Positions 8,469-17,055 are shown, counted from the stretch's first letter. The stretch: 64,000 nt of DNA from Streptantibioticus_C sp963761325 (GCA_963761325.1 CAVXGZ010000001.1:744001-808000), one strand, 5' to 3'. Notes: generated by a model not told the origin, from the letters alone. Numbers and translations: made by a program.

Positions 8469-9629
8469 ATGAGCGATCAGAGCACCCACCGACACCAGAA
8501 CTTCGAGACCCGCGCCATCCACGCGGGCCAGGAGCCGGACGCCCTGACCGGAGCAGTCGTCCCGCCCATCTACCAGGTTTCGACCTACAAGCAGGACGGC
8601 GTCGGAGGTCTGCGCGGCGGCTACGAGTACAGCCGCTCCGGCAACCCGACCCGCGACGCGCTGGAGGCGAACCTCGCCGCGCTGGAGGGCGGGCGGCGCG
8701 GGCTGGCCTTCGCCTCCGGGCTCGCCGCGGAGGACTGCCTGCTGCGCACCATCCTGGCGCCGGGCGACCACGTGGTGATCCCCGACGACGCCTACGGCGG
8801 CACCTTCCGGCTGTTCGCCAAGGTGATCGAGCGCTGGGGGGTGCAGTGGTCGGTGGCCGACACCTCCGACCCGGCCGCGGTCCGCGCGCAGCTGCGGCCC
8901 ACCACCAGGGCGATCTGGGTGGAGACGCCCAGCAACCCGCTGCTCGGCATCACCGACATCGCCGCGCTGGCCGACATCGCGCGCGGCGCGGGCGTCCGGC
9001 TGGTCGTCGACAACACCTTCGCCAGCCCCTACCTCCAGCAGCCGCTCGAACTCGGCGCGGACGTCGTCGTGCACTCGACCACCAAGTACATGGGCGGCCA
9101 CTCCGACGTGATCGGCGGCGCGCTGATGACCTCGGACGAGGAGCTGGGCGAGCGGCTGGCGTACCACCAGAACGCGATGGGCGCGGTGCCCGGACCGTTC
9201 GACTCCTGGCTGGTGATGCGCGGCGTCAAGACGCTCGCGGTGCGGATGGACCGGCACTGCGCGAACGCGGCCCGGATCGCCGAGCTGCTGGTCAGCCACC
9301 CCAAGGTGACCACCGTGCTCTACCCGGGGCTGGAGTCGCACCCCGGCCACGAGACCGCCGCCAAGCAGATGCGCGACTTCGGCGGGATGGTGTCCTTCCG
9401 GGTGGCCGGCGGCGAGGAGGAGGCGGTGGCGGTCTGCGACCGCTTCGAGCTGTTCACGCTGGGCGAGTCGCTCGGCGGCGTGGAGTCGCTGGTCGAGCAC
9501 CCCGGCCGGATGACGCACGCCTCGGTGGTCGGCTCGGCCCTGGAGGTCCCCGGCGACCTGGTGCGGCTGTCGGTCGGCATCGAGTCGGTGGACGACCTGC
9601 TCGCCGACCTGACCCGGGCGCTCGGCTGA
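8469..9629 (+). CDS. metB: Cystathionine gamma-synthase
   Basis: A 386-residue PLP enzyme of trans-sulfuration, joining an O-acylated homoserine with cysteine, or acting as the related lyase. Cofactor motifs are clear: YSRSGNPTRDALE, VDNTFASPYLQQPLELGADVV and the PLP lysine near 206 in HSTTKYMGGHSD. The tail ESLGGVESLVEHPGRMTH and VRLSVGIE matches the Cys/Met-metabolism PLP family. ATG 8469 is the natural start; the upstream frame lies inside the divergent msrA control region. Sequence alone cannot fully separate MetB from cystathionine gamma-lyase. Confidence 0.92.
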   Translation: MSDQSTHRHQNFETRAIHAGQEPDALTGAVVPPIYQVSTYKQDGVGGLRGGYEYSRSGNPTRDALEANLAALEGGRRGLAFASGLAAEDCLLRTILAPGDHVVIPDDAYGGTFRLFAKVIERWGVQWSVADTSDPAAVRAQLRPTTRAIWVETPSNPLLGITDIAALADIARGAGVRLVVDNTFASPYLQQPLELGADVVVHSTTKYMGGHSDVIGGALMTSDEELGERLAYHQNAMGAVPGPFDSWLVMRGVKTLAVRMDRHCANAARIAELLVSHPKVTTVLYPGLESHPGHETAAKQMRDFGGMVSFRVAGGEEEAVAVCDRFELFTLGESLGGVESLVEHPGRMTHASVVGSALEVPGDLVRLSVGIESVDDLLADLTRALG

Positions 9630-9636
9630 GCGCGGC

Positions 9637-10011
9637 TCAGCCACCCGGCAGCAGGGGCGTCGCGTCCAGCGCCTGCGTGGCGCGCCAGTGCACGATCAGC
9701 GCGACGAGGGCGGCCAGCGCCGCGGCGGACAGCACCAGCCACGCCGCGGTGCGCAGGGCGCGACGCCGGCGGATCAGCCGCCGGCCCCTGGCCATGGCGC
9801 GGTCCGCCAGGTCGGGCGGGACCGGCGGATGCGGCACGTCGAGCAGCCGCCGGACCTCGGATTCCTTGCGGTCCGGCCGGCGCCCGGCCGCCCGCTGCTC
9901 GGAGCGCGGCGCGTAGGACGGCGCGGCGTCCCGGGCCGGGTGCCCGGCGTAGGAGGGGTGCGTGGCCCGGGTCGCGTACGAGCCGTCGGCGGCCGGGCGG
10001 GGCGTGGTCAC
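9637..10011 (-). CDS. Single-pass membrane protein coupled to the sigma-like gene
   Basis: A 124-residue protein starting at a GTG that overlaps the stop of the upstream sigma-like gene (GTGA), a sign of translational coupling. The N-terminal half is a disordered, basic cytoplasmic region with the conserved-looking VRRLLDVPHPPVPPDLA. An arginine cluster precedes one membrane helix (TAAWLVLSAAALAALVALIV) and a short outer tail. Position suggests an anti-sigma-like partner, but no zinc-binding anti-sigma HxxxCxxC motif is present. It ends 7 bp from convergent metB. Confidence 0.7.
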   Translation of the reverse strand: MTTPRPAADGSYATRATHPSYAGHPARDAAPSYAPRSEQRAAGRRPDRKESEVRRLLDVPHPPVPPDLADRAMARGRRLIRRRRALRTAAWLVLSAAALAALVALIVHWRATQALDATPLLPGG

Positions 10012-10436
10012 GGCGTGCGGCTCCGCATCGTGGCGATCGCCCGCAGGCACAGCGTGCGCAGCCGTTCGGTGGGCAGGCCGAGTTGGGCCGCCGCCTGCTC
10101 CTCGGCCACCCCCTCGTAGACCCGCAGCACCAGCGCCAGGCGTTCCGGCGGCGGCAGCCGGTCGAGCAGCCCGCCGCGCGGCCGGCGGTGCCGCCAGTAC
10201 TGCCGGGAGAAGCGGACCGCCATCTCCTGCCGGGTCCTGGCGTACGGATCCTCCTCGCGCAGCCGGAACCAGTCCGCGTAGGTGGTGGCCAGCGCGCGCT
10301 CCAGGAGCCGTTCGGCCTCCGCGCGGTCGCCGGTCAGCAGTGTGGCGGCATGCAGCAGCCGGCCTCCGGCGCCCGCGGCGAACGCCTCGAACTCCCGGGC
10401 TCTTCGGCGCTCCTGGATCTCCCGGTGCGCACCCAC
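10008..10436 (-). CDS. ECF sigma factor-like protein (SigE-like, short)
   Basis: A 142-residue protein resembling the SigE-like ECF group of streptomycetes. EFEAFAAGAGGRLLHAATLLTGDRAEAERLLERAL fits region 2, and LPPPERLALVLRVYEGVAEEQAAAQLGLPTERLRTL fits the region 4 helix-turn-helix. Core-binding residues in region 2 are reduced compared with genuine ECF factors, so it may act as a DNA-binding regulator instead. It overlaps the downstream membrane protein gene by 4 bp. Confidence 0.75.
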   Translation of the reverse strand: MGAHREIQERRRAREFEAFAAGAGGRLLHAATLLTGDRAEAERLLERALATTYADWFRLREEDPYARTRQEMAVRFSRQYWRHRRPRGGLLDRLPPPERLALVLRVYEGVAEEQAAAQLGLPTERLRTLCLRAIATMRSRTP

Positions 10437-10523
10437 CCTGCCTCCCCGGCACTGGCGTTGGGGATCGTCTGGGGCAATGGGACGGCCAACCGGCCCGCCA
10501 GGTCAATAGCCCGGCGGTATCGA

Positions 10524-11003
10524 TCAGTCCTGCTGGCCGGTGAGGGCCGGGCGCTGGGTGAGCGCGCTGTTGAAGCGGGTCAGCAGTTCGCAGAACGACT
10601 CGCGGTCCTGCTCGCTCCACTCCTCGGTGATCAGCGCCATCAGCGCCCGCCGCGAGGCCCGTACCTCGGCCAGCCGGCCGGCGCCGCGCGGTGAGAGGGC
10701 GAGCACCACGGCACGCCCGTCCTCCGGGTGCGAGGTGCGCTTGACCAGTCCGCTCTCCACCAGCGGGGCGACCTGCCGGGTCACCGTGGAGGAGTCGATG
10801 CCCATGCCCTCGGCGAGCGCCTTGACGCCCATCGGACCTTCCAGGTCGAGCCGGTTGAGCAGCAGGTAGGCGGCCCGGTCCATCGAGTTGCGGGCCTTGC
10901 CAAGACCACCGAGGCGGGTCTGCTCCGCGCGCCGGGCGAAGAGCGCGACCTGGTGCTGCATGCGCTCGAGGAGTTCGGTGGTCGTGTCAACTGAGGTCGG
11001 CAT
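10524..11003 (-). CDS. MarR-family transcriptional regulator
   Basis: A 159-residue winged-helix repressor. The core LEGPMGVKALAEGMGIDSSTVTRQVAPLVESGLVKRTSHPEDGRAVVLALSPRG shows the recognition helix (residues about 58-78) and the DGR wing loop. Start ATG 11003 excludes a spurious GC-rich extension. It is divergent from ilvA, 99 bp away, and could control itself and that gene. MarR ligands are usually phenolic compounds; nothing here identifies the ligand. Confidence 0.9.
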   Translation of the reverse strand: MPTSVDTTTELLERMQHQVALFARRAEQTRLGGLGKARNSMDRAAYLLLNRLDLEGPMGVKALAEGMGIDSSTVTRQVAPLVESGLVKRTSHPEDGRAVVLALSPRGAGRLAEVRASRRALMALITEEWSEQDRESFCELLTRFNSALTQRPALTGQQD

Positions 11004-11102
11004 GTCGGAAGGGTACGCGGACCGGTGGCGGGCCAGTAACGGCCGTGCGGCAATCCCGGACCGGAAGGGCCGGCCGGCCCGTGCGGTGCCATGCTTGGCG
11101 GC

Positions 11103-12335
11103 ATGGACGAGCACCCCGATTCAGTCACTCTCGACACCGTGCGCAACGCGGCCAAAACGCTCTCCGGGGTCTCCCGGATGACCGCCCTGGAGGGCAGCCG
11201 GCACCTGTCCGCGCTGGTGGGCGGCCCGGTGCATCTCAAGTGCGAGAACCTGCAGCGCACCGGCAGCTTCAAGCTGCGTGGCGCGTATGTGCGCATCGCC
11301 GGCCTTTCGCAGAGCGAGCGCGCGTCGGGCGTGGTGGCGGCGAGCGCCGGCAACCACGCGCAGGGGGTGGCGCTGGCCGCCGCCCTGCTGGGGGTGCGTG
11401 CCACCGTCTTCATGCCGGTCGGCGCACCGCTGCCGAAGATAGCGGCTACCCGGGAGTACGGCGCCCAGGTGCGGCTGGACGGACAGGTGGTGGACGAGAC
11501 GCTGTGCGCGGCGCAGGAGTACGCCGAGCGCACCGGCGCGGTCTTCATCCACCCCTTCGACCATCCGCACGTGGTCGCCGGGCAGGGCACGGTGGGCCTG
11601 GAGATCCTGGAGCAGTGCCCGGACGTGCGCACGGTGGTGGTCGGCATCGGCGGCGGCGGGCTGGCGGCCGGGATCGCGGTGGCCGTCAAGGGGCTGCGGC
11701 CGGACGTGCGGGTGATCGGGGTGCAGGCGGCGGGCGCGGCGGCGTACCCGGCCTCGCTGGCGGCCGGCCACCCGGTGGCGCTGGACTCGGTGGCGACGAT
11801 GGCCGACGGGATCAAGGTGCGCCGGCCGGGCGACGTGCCGTTCCGGATCATCGGTGAGCTGGTGGACGAGGTCCGCACGGTCTCGGAGGACGCGCTGTCC
11901 AGCGCGCTGCTGCTCTGCCTGGAGCGGGCGAAGCTGGTGGTGGAGCCGGCCGGCGCCTCGCCGGTGGCGGCGCTGCTGGCCGATCCGGGGTCGTTCGCCG
12001 CCCCGGTGGTGGCGGTGCTGTCCGGCGGCAACGTGGACCCGCTGCTGCTGCAGGGCATCCTGCGGCACGGCATGGCCTCCTCCGGCCGCTACCTGTCGCT
12101 GCGCCTGCGGCTCAACGACCGCCCGGGGGCGCTGGCGTTGCTGCTCGGGGTGTTGTCAGAGGTGGACGCTAACGTGCTGGACGTGAGCCACCTGCGGACC
12201 GATCCGCGGCTCGGCCTGGCGGAAGCCGAGGTGGAGCTGCACCTGGAGACCAAGGGCCCGGAGCACTGCGCCGGGGTCGTGGGAGCGCTCGGCGAGGCGG
12301 GGTACACGGTGATCCGCTCGGCGGGCACCGGGTGA
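11103..12335 (+). CDS. ilvA: Threonine ammonia-lyase (catabolic type with ACT domain)
   Basis: A 410-residue PLP enzyme converting threonine to 2-oxobutanoate and ammonia. The PLP lysine sits near residue 57 in TGSFKLRGA, SAGNHAQGVALAA is the substrate and phosphate region, and GGGGLAAG is the glycine loop. A single C-terminal ACT domain (about 330-405) starts with SLRLRLNDRPGALALLLGVL, matching the short single-ACT form common in actinobacteria. ATG 11103 is favoured; ATG 11091 would add four residues. Divergent from a marR gene. Confidence 0.9.
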   Translation: MDEHPDSVTLDTVRNAAKTLSGVSRMTALEGSRHLSALVGGPVHLKCENLQRTGSFKLRGAYVRIAGLSQSERASGVVAASAGNHAQGVALAAALLGVRATVFMPVGAPLPKIAATREYGAQVRLDGQVVDETLCAAQEYAERTGAVFIHPFDHPHVVAGQGTVGLEILEQCPDVRTVVVGIGGGGLAAGIAVAVKGLRPDVRVIGVQAAGAAAYPASLAAGHPVALDSVATMADGIKVRRPGDVPFRIIGELVDEVRTVSEDALSSALLLCLERAKLVVEPAGASPVAALLADPGSFAAPVVAVLSGGNVDPLLLQGILRHGMASSGRYLSLRLRLNDRPGALALLLGVLSEVDANVLDVSHLRTDPRLGLAEAEVELHLETKGPEHCAGVVGALGEAGYTVIRSAGTG

Positions 12336-12369
12336 CCGGTCCGGGATGGCCCGCGGCCCGGGAACGGGG

Positions 12370-12480
12370 GAGGAGCGGCGCGGGAGGAAGCGGCGGGGGA
12401 AGCGGCGGCGCGGTAGTAGAAGTCGTGCGTGAGGAAGCGGCGCGGTAGGAAGCCGCGCGGGAGGATCGGCGCGGGAGGAA
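12370..12480 (+). repeat. Degenerate 15-bp G-rich tandem repeat
   Basis: About seven imperfect copies of a unit close to AGGAAGCGGCGCGGG fill most of the ilvA-drrA gap. All Gs are on the plus strand, and the copies differ by substitutions and small indels. No open frame here looks coding. Confidence 0.7.
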
Positions 12481-12501
12481 GATGATACGTTCGTTATTCT
12501 G

Positions 12502-12531
12502 TTGACGCGATATATCGCGTCATGGCATGCT
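12502..12531 (+). promoter_or_regulatory. Candidate promoter embedded in a 20-bp perfect palindrome
   Basis: TTGACG (12502-12507) and CATGCT (12526-12531) are 18 bp apart and suit a housekeeping promoter for drrA. The -35 box lies inside the perfect 20-bp palindrome TGACGCGATATATCGCGTCA (12503-12522). Its CGATATATCG core is like sites of PadR repressors that control Drr-type exporters. A bound repressor would block the -35 region. No padR gene is adjacent. Confidence 0.6.
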
Positions 12532-12656
12532 CGCGATAAGCCGACGCGCGGCTCCGGGTCCGGGCGCTCGCCGTCGCCTCTTGCTTCTCTGCTGATCAGC
12601 TGATCACCTCATGACCTGAAACCCCTGTCATCCCCAGAATCCCTGGAGCAATCCAC

Positions 12657-13664
12657 ATGCCAGGTGCCATCCATGCCGAAGGACTGGTGAAGACCTTCGG
12701 CGACGTGCGGGCGCTGGACGGTGTCGACCTCGATGTGCCGGAAGGCACCGTGCTCGGCCTGCTCGGGCCGAACGGTGCCGGGAAGACCACCGCGGTCCGC
12801 GTCCTGACGACCTTGCTGCAGCCCGACGCCGGCAAGGCGGTCGTCGCCGGGCTCGACGTGCTCACCCAACCCGACGAGGTCCGCCGCTCCATCGGCCTGT
12901 CCGGGCAGTTCGCGGCGGTCGACGAGTACCTGACCGGCCGTGAGAACCTGCAGATGGTCGGCCAGCTCTACCAGATGCGCGGCCGGGCGGCGAAGGCCCG
13001 CGCGGTCGAGCTGCTGGAGCGGTTCAACCTCGCCGACGCCGCCGACCGGCCGGCCAAGACCTACTCCGGCGGCATGCGCCGCCGGCTGGACCTGGCCGCC
13101 GCCCTGGTGGTCAGCCCGCCCGTGATGTTCATGGACGAGCCCACCACCGGCCTCGACCCGCGCAACCGCCAGCAGTTGTGGGAGGTCATCGAGGAACTGG
13201 TGGCCGGCGGCACCACGTTGCTGCTGACCACCCAGTACCTGGAGGAGGCCGACCGGCTCGCGCACGACATCTGCGTGATCGACCACGGCAGGGTCATCGC
13301 CCGCGGCACCTCCGACGAGTTGAAGGACCGCACCGGCGGCGAGCGGGTCGAGGTCGTCGCGCACGACCGGGCGCTGATCGCCACCGCCGCCGAGGTGATG
13401 GCCGGCTTCGCCGCCGTGCCCGCCAAGGGCGAGGCGCGCGCCGAGCCGAAGATCGAACCGCACACCCGGCGCATCACCGTGCCGGTGTCCGGCGGCGCCA
13501 AGCTGCTCGCCGAGGTGATCCGCGAACTCGACACCCGCGGCGTGGAGATCGACGACATCGCCCTGCGCCGCCCCACGCTCGACGACGTGTTCCTCTCGCT
13601 CACCGGCCACGCCGCCGAGGAACCGGCCGCCGACAGCCAGGAGACCAAGGAGGACGGCAAGTGA
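12657..13664 (+). CDS. DrrA-type ABC exporter ATP-binding protein
   Basis: A 335-residue ATPase of the daunorubicin-resistance (DrrA) family. Walker A is GPNGAGKTT (about 40-48), the family marker GQFAAVDEYLTGRENL follows, then the signature YSGGMRRRLDLA, Walker B VMFMDEPTTGLDPRNR and TTQYLEEAD. A C-terminal DUF4162-like region ends in PTLDDVFLSLTG. GGAG precedes the ATG. Its stop overlaps the GTG of the permease gene. The pair likely exports an amphipathic toxic compound; the substrate is unknown. Confidence 0.93.
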   Translation: MPGAIHAEGLVKTFGDVRALDGVDLDVPEGTVLGLLGPNGAGKTTAVRVLTTLLQPDAGKAVVAGLDVLTQPDEVRRSIGLSGQFAAVDEYLTGRENLQMVGQLYQMRGRAAKARAVELLERFNLADAADRPAKTYSGGMRRRLDLAAALVVSPPVMFMDEPTTGLDPRNRQQLWEVIEELVAGGTTLLLTTQYLEEADRLAHDICVIDHGRVIARGTSDELKDRTGGERVEVVAHDRALIATAAEVMAGFAAVPAKGEARAEPKIEPHTRRITVPVSGGAKLLAEVIRELDTRGVEIDDIALRRPTLDDVFLSLTGHAAEEPAADSQETKEDGK

Positions 13665-14512
13665 CCGCGGTGACCGCAACCATCGCCCCGCAGCGCCGCG
13701 GCAGCGCGACCGCCCAGGCGGTGCGCGACTCGCTCGTGCTCGCCAAGCGCAACCTGATCCGGATGAAGCGGATCCCCGAGGTCGTCATCTTCGGCATCAT
13801 CCAGCCGGTGATGTTCGTCGTGCTGTTCAGCTACGTCTTCGGCGGCGCCATCCCGGTGCCCGGGCAGCACGGCAACGACCCGGTGGTCTACCGCAACTAC
13901 CTGATGGCCGGCATCTTCGCGCAGACCGTCACGTTCGCCACCGCCGGCGCCGGCGCGGGCATCGCGGACGACATGCACAAGGGCCTGATCGACCGGTTCC
14001 GCTCGCTGCCGATGGCCCGCGGCGCGGTGCTGACCGGCCGCACCCTCGCCGACCTGGTGCAGACCGCGCTGACCGTGCTGGTGCTGTCGATCGTCGCGCT
14101 GATCGTCGGCTGGCGGATCCACAACGGCGTGCCCAAGATGTTCGCCGGCTTCGCGCTGTTGCTCCTGCTGGGCTACGCGTTCTCCTGGATCGGCGCGCTG
14201 ATCGGCCTGACGGTGCGCACCCCGGAGGCCGCCACCTCCGGCGGGCTGATCTGGCTGTTCCCGCTGACGTTCGTCTCCAACGCCTTCGTGCCGACCGCCG
14301 GGATGCCCTCGTTCCTGCGGGTCATCGCGGAGTGGAACCCGTTCAGCGCCACGGTGCAGGCCGGGCGGCAACTGTTCGGCAACCCGACCGGCATCGTCTC
14401 CAACGCGTGGCCGATGCAGCACGCGGTGTGGGCCTCGTTGATCTGGTCGGTCGCGATCATCCTGGTCTTCCGCACCCTCGCGGTGCGCAAGTACCGCACC
14501 GCGGCCGCCTGA
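13661..14512 (+). CDS. DrrB-type ABC exporter permease
   Basis: A 283-residue ABC-2 permease with six predicted membrane segments. Family features are RNLIRMKRIPEV near the N-terminus, PVMFVVLFSYVFGGAI, GIADDMHKGLIDRFRSLPM and FVSNAFVPTAGMPSFLR. GTG 13661 overlaps the drrA stop by four bases (GTGA), giving tight coupling. A hairpin terminator follows at 14531, shared with convergent greA. Confidence 0.92.
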   Translation: MTAVTATIAPQRRGSATAQAVRDSLVLAKRNLIRMKRIPEVVIFGIIQPVMFVVLFSYVFGGAIPVPGQHGNDPVVYRNYLMAGIFAQTVTFATAGAGAGIADDMHKGLIDRFRSLPMARGAVLTGRTLADLVQTALTVLVLSIVALIVGWRIHNGVPKMFAGFALLLLLGYAFSWIGALIGLTVRTPEAATSGGLIWLFPLTFVSNAFVPTAGMPSFLRVIAEWNPFSATVQAGRQLFGNPTGIVSNAWPMQHAVWASLIWSVAIILVFRTLAVRKYRTAAA

Positions 14513-14530
14513 CCGGGCCGTTCGCACGCG

Positions 14531-14560
14531 GGGCCGCCCCTGTTCGGCCGGGGGCGGCCC
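14531..14560. terminator. Bidirectional terminator between drrB and greA
   Basis: A 10-bp perfect GC stem (14531-14540 with 14551-14560) and a 10-nt loop in the 55-bp convergent gap. Confidence 0.65.
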
Positions 14561-14567
14561 GGCGGCA

Positions 14568-15065
14568 TCAGCCCTGGTAGGGCTTGGCGCTGAGGATCTT
14601 CACCGAGGCGCGGCTGCCGTTGGGCAGCTCGTAGCTCGCCTCGGAGCCGGTCTTCTTGCCGTTGACGGCCGAACCGAGCGGGGACTGCGGCGAGTAGGTG
14701 TCGATGTCCGCCGAGACGTACTCGCGTGAACCCAGCAGGAAGTTCATCGTGTCGTCCGGGTCGCCGTCGAACGCGATGGTCACCACCATGCCGGGGGCGA
14801 CCACGCCGTTGTCCGCCGGCGCCTCGCCGACCTTGGCGTGCTGGAGCAGCTGGGTCAGCTGGCGGATGCGCAGTTCGAGTTTGCCCTGGTCCTCACGGGC
14901 CGCGTGGTAGCCGGCGTTCTCCTTGAGGTCGCCCTCCTGGCGGGCTTCCTCGATCTTGGCCACGATTTCGGCGCGTGCGGGACCCGACAGGTGTTCCAGC
15001 TCCGCCTTGAGCTGGTCGTACGCCTCCTGCGTCAGCCAGGTGACGTTCTCGCTGGTCTGGGTCAC
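14568..15065 (-). CDS. greA: Transcription elongation factor GreA
   Basis: A 165-residue factor that inserts into the RNA polymerase secondary channel and stimulates transcript cleavage of stalled complexes. Residues 10-80 form the coiled coil (WLTQEAYDQLKAELEHL and EARQEGDLKENAGYHAARE, with the acidic D/E tip); the C-terminal half is FKBP-like, with SPLGSAVNGKKTGSEASYELPNG. GTG 15065 has GAGGAG upstream. The family match is strong. Confidence 0.95.
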   Translation of the reverse strand: MTQTSENVTWLTQEAYDQLKAELEHLSGPARAEIVAKIEEARQEGDLKENAGYHAAREDQGKLELRIRQLTQLLQHAKVGEAPADNGVVAPGMVVTIAFDGDPDDTMNFLLGSREYVSADIDTYSPQSPLGSAVNGKKTGSEASYELPNGSRASVKILSAKPYQG

Positions 15066-15289
15066 GGGTGCTCCTCGTCGGTACTCGGCGTGTTCGGTGG
15101 TACGGGCGGTGCCCCGGACGGATCCGTACCGGCACCAGATGCGCTGAACGCCCCTCCAACCAGCTTGCGCCATGGCGGACGGGCGAAACCACGAGCGTAA
15201 CAATTCCCGACGAAACGCGGGAGAAGTAAAACCTGCGCGGGGCCGCGGAATACTCCGGGCGGCCGGTCGGCCGGGCGGAACGGTGCTGG

Positions 15290-15700
15290 TCAGCCGCTCT
15301 TGGCCGGCTGGCAGCCGAGCAGTTCCGCGTCGGTGCCGCGGGCCGTGGTCCGCAGTGTCACCACGGTGTCGACCGTGGTGCCGTGTTCGCGCACGGTGAC
15401 GTCCCGGCGGCCCACCTCGGTCTGGTCGACCGCCTGCGAGCGGACCGTGCACACCACGGTCTGGTCGGCGCCCTTGTAGACCTGCACCTCGGCGCGGACC
15501 TCGGAGGCGGAGACCACCTTGAAGCTGATCAGGTCGCCGCCCACCCCGCTCTGCCGGCTGTACCACCAGCCGGCCAGGCCCACGGCGACCACCAGCAGGC
15601 CGCCGAGCACCATGGCCACCCGGCGCAGCCTGCGGTCGGCCGCGGCGTCGGCCGCCCGGCCGTAACGCCCCTGCGGCGGCGTTTCGCGCACGGCGCTCAT
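15290..15700 (-). CDS. DUF4307 single-pass membrane protein
   Basis: A 136-residue protein with a cytoplasmic N-terminus ending in a basic patch (DRRLRRVAM), one membrane helix (VLGGLLVVAVGLAGWWY) and an extracytoplasmic domain of about 80 residues. The closing LLGCQPAKSG and the spacing match DUF4307, found beside mca in actinobacteria. It is divergent from mca across 115 bp. The role is unknown. Confidence 0.85.
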   Translation of the reverse strand: MSAVRETPPQGRYGRAADAAADRRLRRVAMVLGGLLVVAVGLAGWWYSRQSGVGGDLISFKVVSASEVRAEVQVYKGADQTVVCTVRSQAVDQTEVGRRDVTVREHGTTVDTVVTLRTTARGTDAELLGCQPAKSG

Positions 15701-15734
15701 GATCGTTCCTCCTGCGGCGGGACCACGGGATTAT

Positions 15735-15762
15735 TTGGGGGTCCCGCGTCGGTCACTATAGA
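15735..15762 (+). promoter_or_regulatory. mca: Candidate promoter for mca
   Basis: TTGGGG (15735-15740) and TATAGA (15757-15762), 16 bp apart, are the only near-consensus pair in the gap between the divergent DUF4307 gene and mca. It lies about 55 bp before the mca start. Confidence 0.45.
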
Positions 15763-15815
15763 TGGGCCGTTAGGCACCCGACCAAGCACACCCTTAACCC
15801 CATAAGGACCTTGCC

Positions 15816-16706
15816 TTGACCGAGCAGCTGCGACTGATGGCAGTGCACGCGCATCCCGACGACGAGTCCAGCAAGGGCGCGGCGACGATGGCCAAGTACG
15901 TGTCCGACGGCGTCGACGTGCTGGTGGCCACCTGCACCGGAGGCGAGCGCGGTTCCGTGCTCAACCCCAAGCTGCAGGGCGACCCGTACATCGAGGAGCA
16001 CATCCACGAGGTGCGCGCCAAGGAGATGGAGGAGGCCCGGCAGATCCTCGGCGTCCGGCAGGCGTGGCTCGGCTTCGTCGACTCCGGGCTGCCGGAGGGC
16101 GACCCGCTGCCGCCGCTGCCCGACGGCTGCTTCGGGCTGATGGACGTCGACGTCGCCGCGGAGGCGCTCGTCCGGCTGATCCGCGAGTTCCGCCCGCAGG
16201 TCATCACCACGTACGACGAGAACGGCGGCTACCCGCACCCGGACCACATCATGACCCACAAGATCTCCATGGTGGCCTTCGACGCCGCCGGGGACCCGGA
16301 GCGCTACCCGGACGCGGGCGAGCCGTGGACGCCCGCGAAGCTCTACTACAACCAGGGCTTCAACCGGGAGCGCACCGTCGCCCTGCACGAGGCGCTGATC
16401 GCCCGCGGCCTGGAGTCGCCGTACGGGGAGTGGCTGGAGCGCTGGGACCGCATGGAGCGCAACCCGCGGATCATCACCACCCACGTGCCCTGCGGCGACT
16501 TCTTCGAGATCCGGGACAAGGCGCTGATCGCGCACGCCACCCAGATCGACCCGGACGGCTTCTGGTTCCGGGTGCCGATGGACCTGCAGCGCGAGGTGTG
16601 GCCCACCGAGGAGTACGAGTTGGCGAAGTCCCGGGTGGACACCTCGCTGCCCGAGTCGGACCTCTTCGCGGGCGTCCGGGACGACGGTGGACAATGGCAG
16701 GCGTGA
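15816..16706 (+). CDS. mca: Mycothiol S-conjugate amidase
   Basis: A 296-residue zinc hydrolase that cleaves mycothiol conjugates of electrophiles, releasing a mercapturic acid for export and GlcN-inositol for recycling. The LmbE/PIG-L metal site is seen as AVHAHPDDESSKG (residues 9-21) with the later YPHPDHIMTH. The length and LYYNQGFNRERTVALHEAL favour Mca over the deacetylase MshB. The start is a TTG with AAGGA upstream, which fits the family N-terminus. It overlaps the next small gene by 13 bp. Confidence 0.93.
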   Translation: MTEQLRLMAVHAHPDDESSKGAATMAKYVSDGVDVLVATCTGGERGSVLNPKLQGDPYIEEHIHEVRAKEMEEARQILGVRQAWLGFVDSGLPEGDPLPPLPDGCFGLMDVDVAAEALVRLIREFRPQVITTYDENGGYPHPDHIMTHKISMVAFDAAGDPERYPDAGEPWTPAKLYYNQGFNRERTVALHEALIARGLESPYGEWLERWDRMERNPRIITTHVPCGDFFEIRDKALIAHATQIDPDGFWFRVPMDLQREVWPTEEYELAKSRVDTSLPESDLFAGVRDDGGQWQA

Positions 16707-16969
16707 ACGCATCCCTCGCCCTAGCCGCCAGCCACCCCGTCCTCGCGCGTCTCGCCGACGTGGACGAGAACAAGGTCACCCCCGGCCTGCTCGGATTCGT
16801 CGTCTTCGCGGCGATCGGGGCCGCGGTGTGGCTCTTGATGAAGAGCATGAACAAGCAGTTCAAGAAGGTGAACTTCGAGGAGGCGCCCGACCCCGCGAAG
16901 ACCGCCGGCGCCGACGCGGGGGCGGACGCCGGCACCCGGGCCGAAGCGTCCGCCGACGCCGGAAAGTAG
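16694..16969 (+). CDS. Small membrane protein downstream of mca
   Basis: A 91-residue protein with one clear membrane helix (GLLGFVVFAAIGAAVWLLM), a basic stop-transfer region (KSMNKQFKKVNFEEAPD) and a disordered Ala/Asp-rich tail. It overlaps the mca stop; ATG 16694 is used, and GTG 16703 (GTGA overlap) is equally reasonable. Such a protein follows mca in streptomycetes as I recall. Function unknown. Confidence 0.75.
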   Translation: MAGVNASLALAASHPVLARLADVDENKVTPGLLGFVVFAAIGAAVWLLMKSMNKQFKKVNFEEAPDPAKTAGADAGADAGTRAEASADAGK

Positions 16970-16972
16970 GAC

Positions 16973-16994
16973 GGGCGGGGGCCGCCCCCCGCCC
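16973..16994 (+). terminator. Hairpin terminator after the mca operon
   Basis: A 9-bp GC stem (16973-16981 with 16986-16994), 3 bp after the stop codon, followed by a run of ten Cs at about 17009-17018 in the convergent gap. Confidence 0.55.
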
Positions 16995-17055
16995 GCCCGA
17001 CGCCACCTCCCCCCCCCCGCCGCCTCCCGGCCCAGGCCCGCCGCCTCCCGGCCGG

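Noticed and set aside
12336..12656. Possible small RNA or CRISPR-like array in the repeated gap
   Set aside because: The repeats are degenerate 15-mers without spacers, so it is not CRISPR; no stable small-RNA structure can be argued by eye.
13061..14527. Long minus-strand frame opposite drrAB
   Set aside because: Antisense low-complexity translation; both plus-strand genes have intact family motifs.
17009..17018. C10 homopolymer as a phase-variation tract
   Set aside because: It lies between two convergent stop codons, outside coding and promoter sequence.
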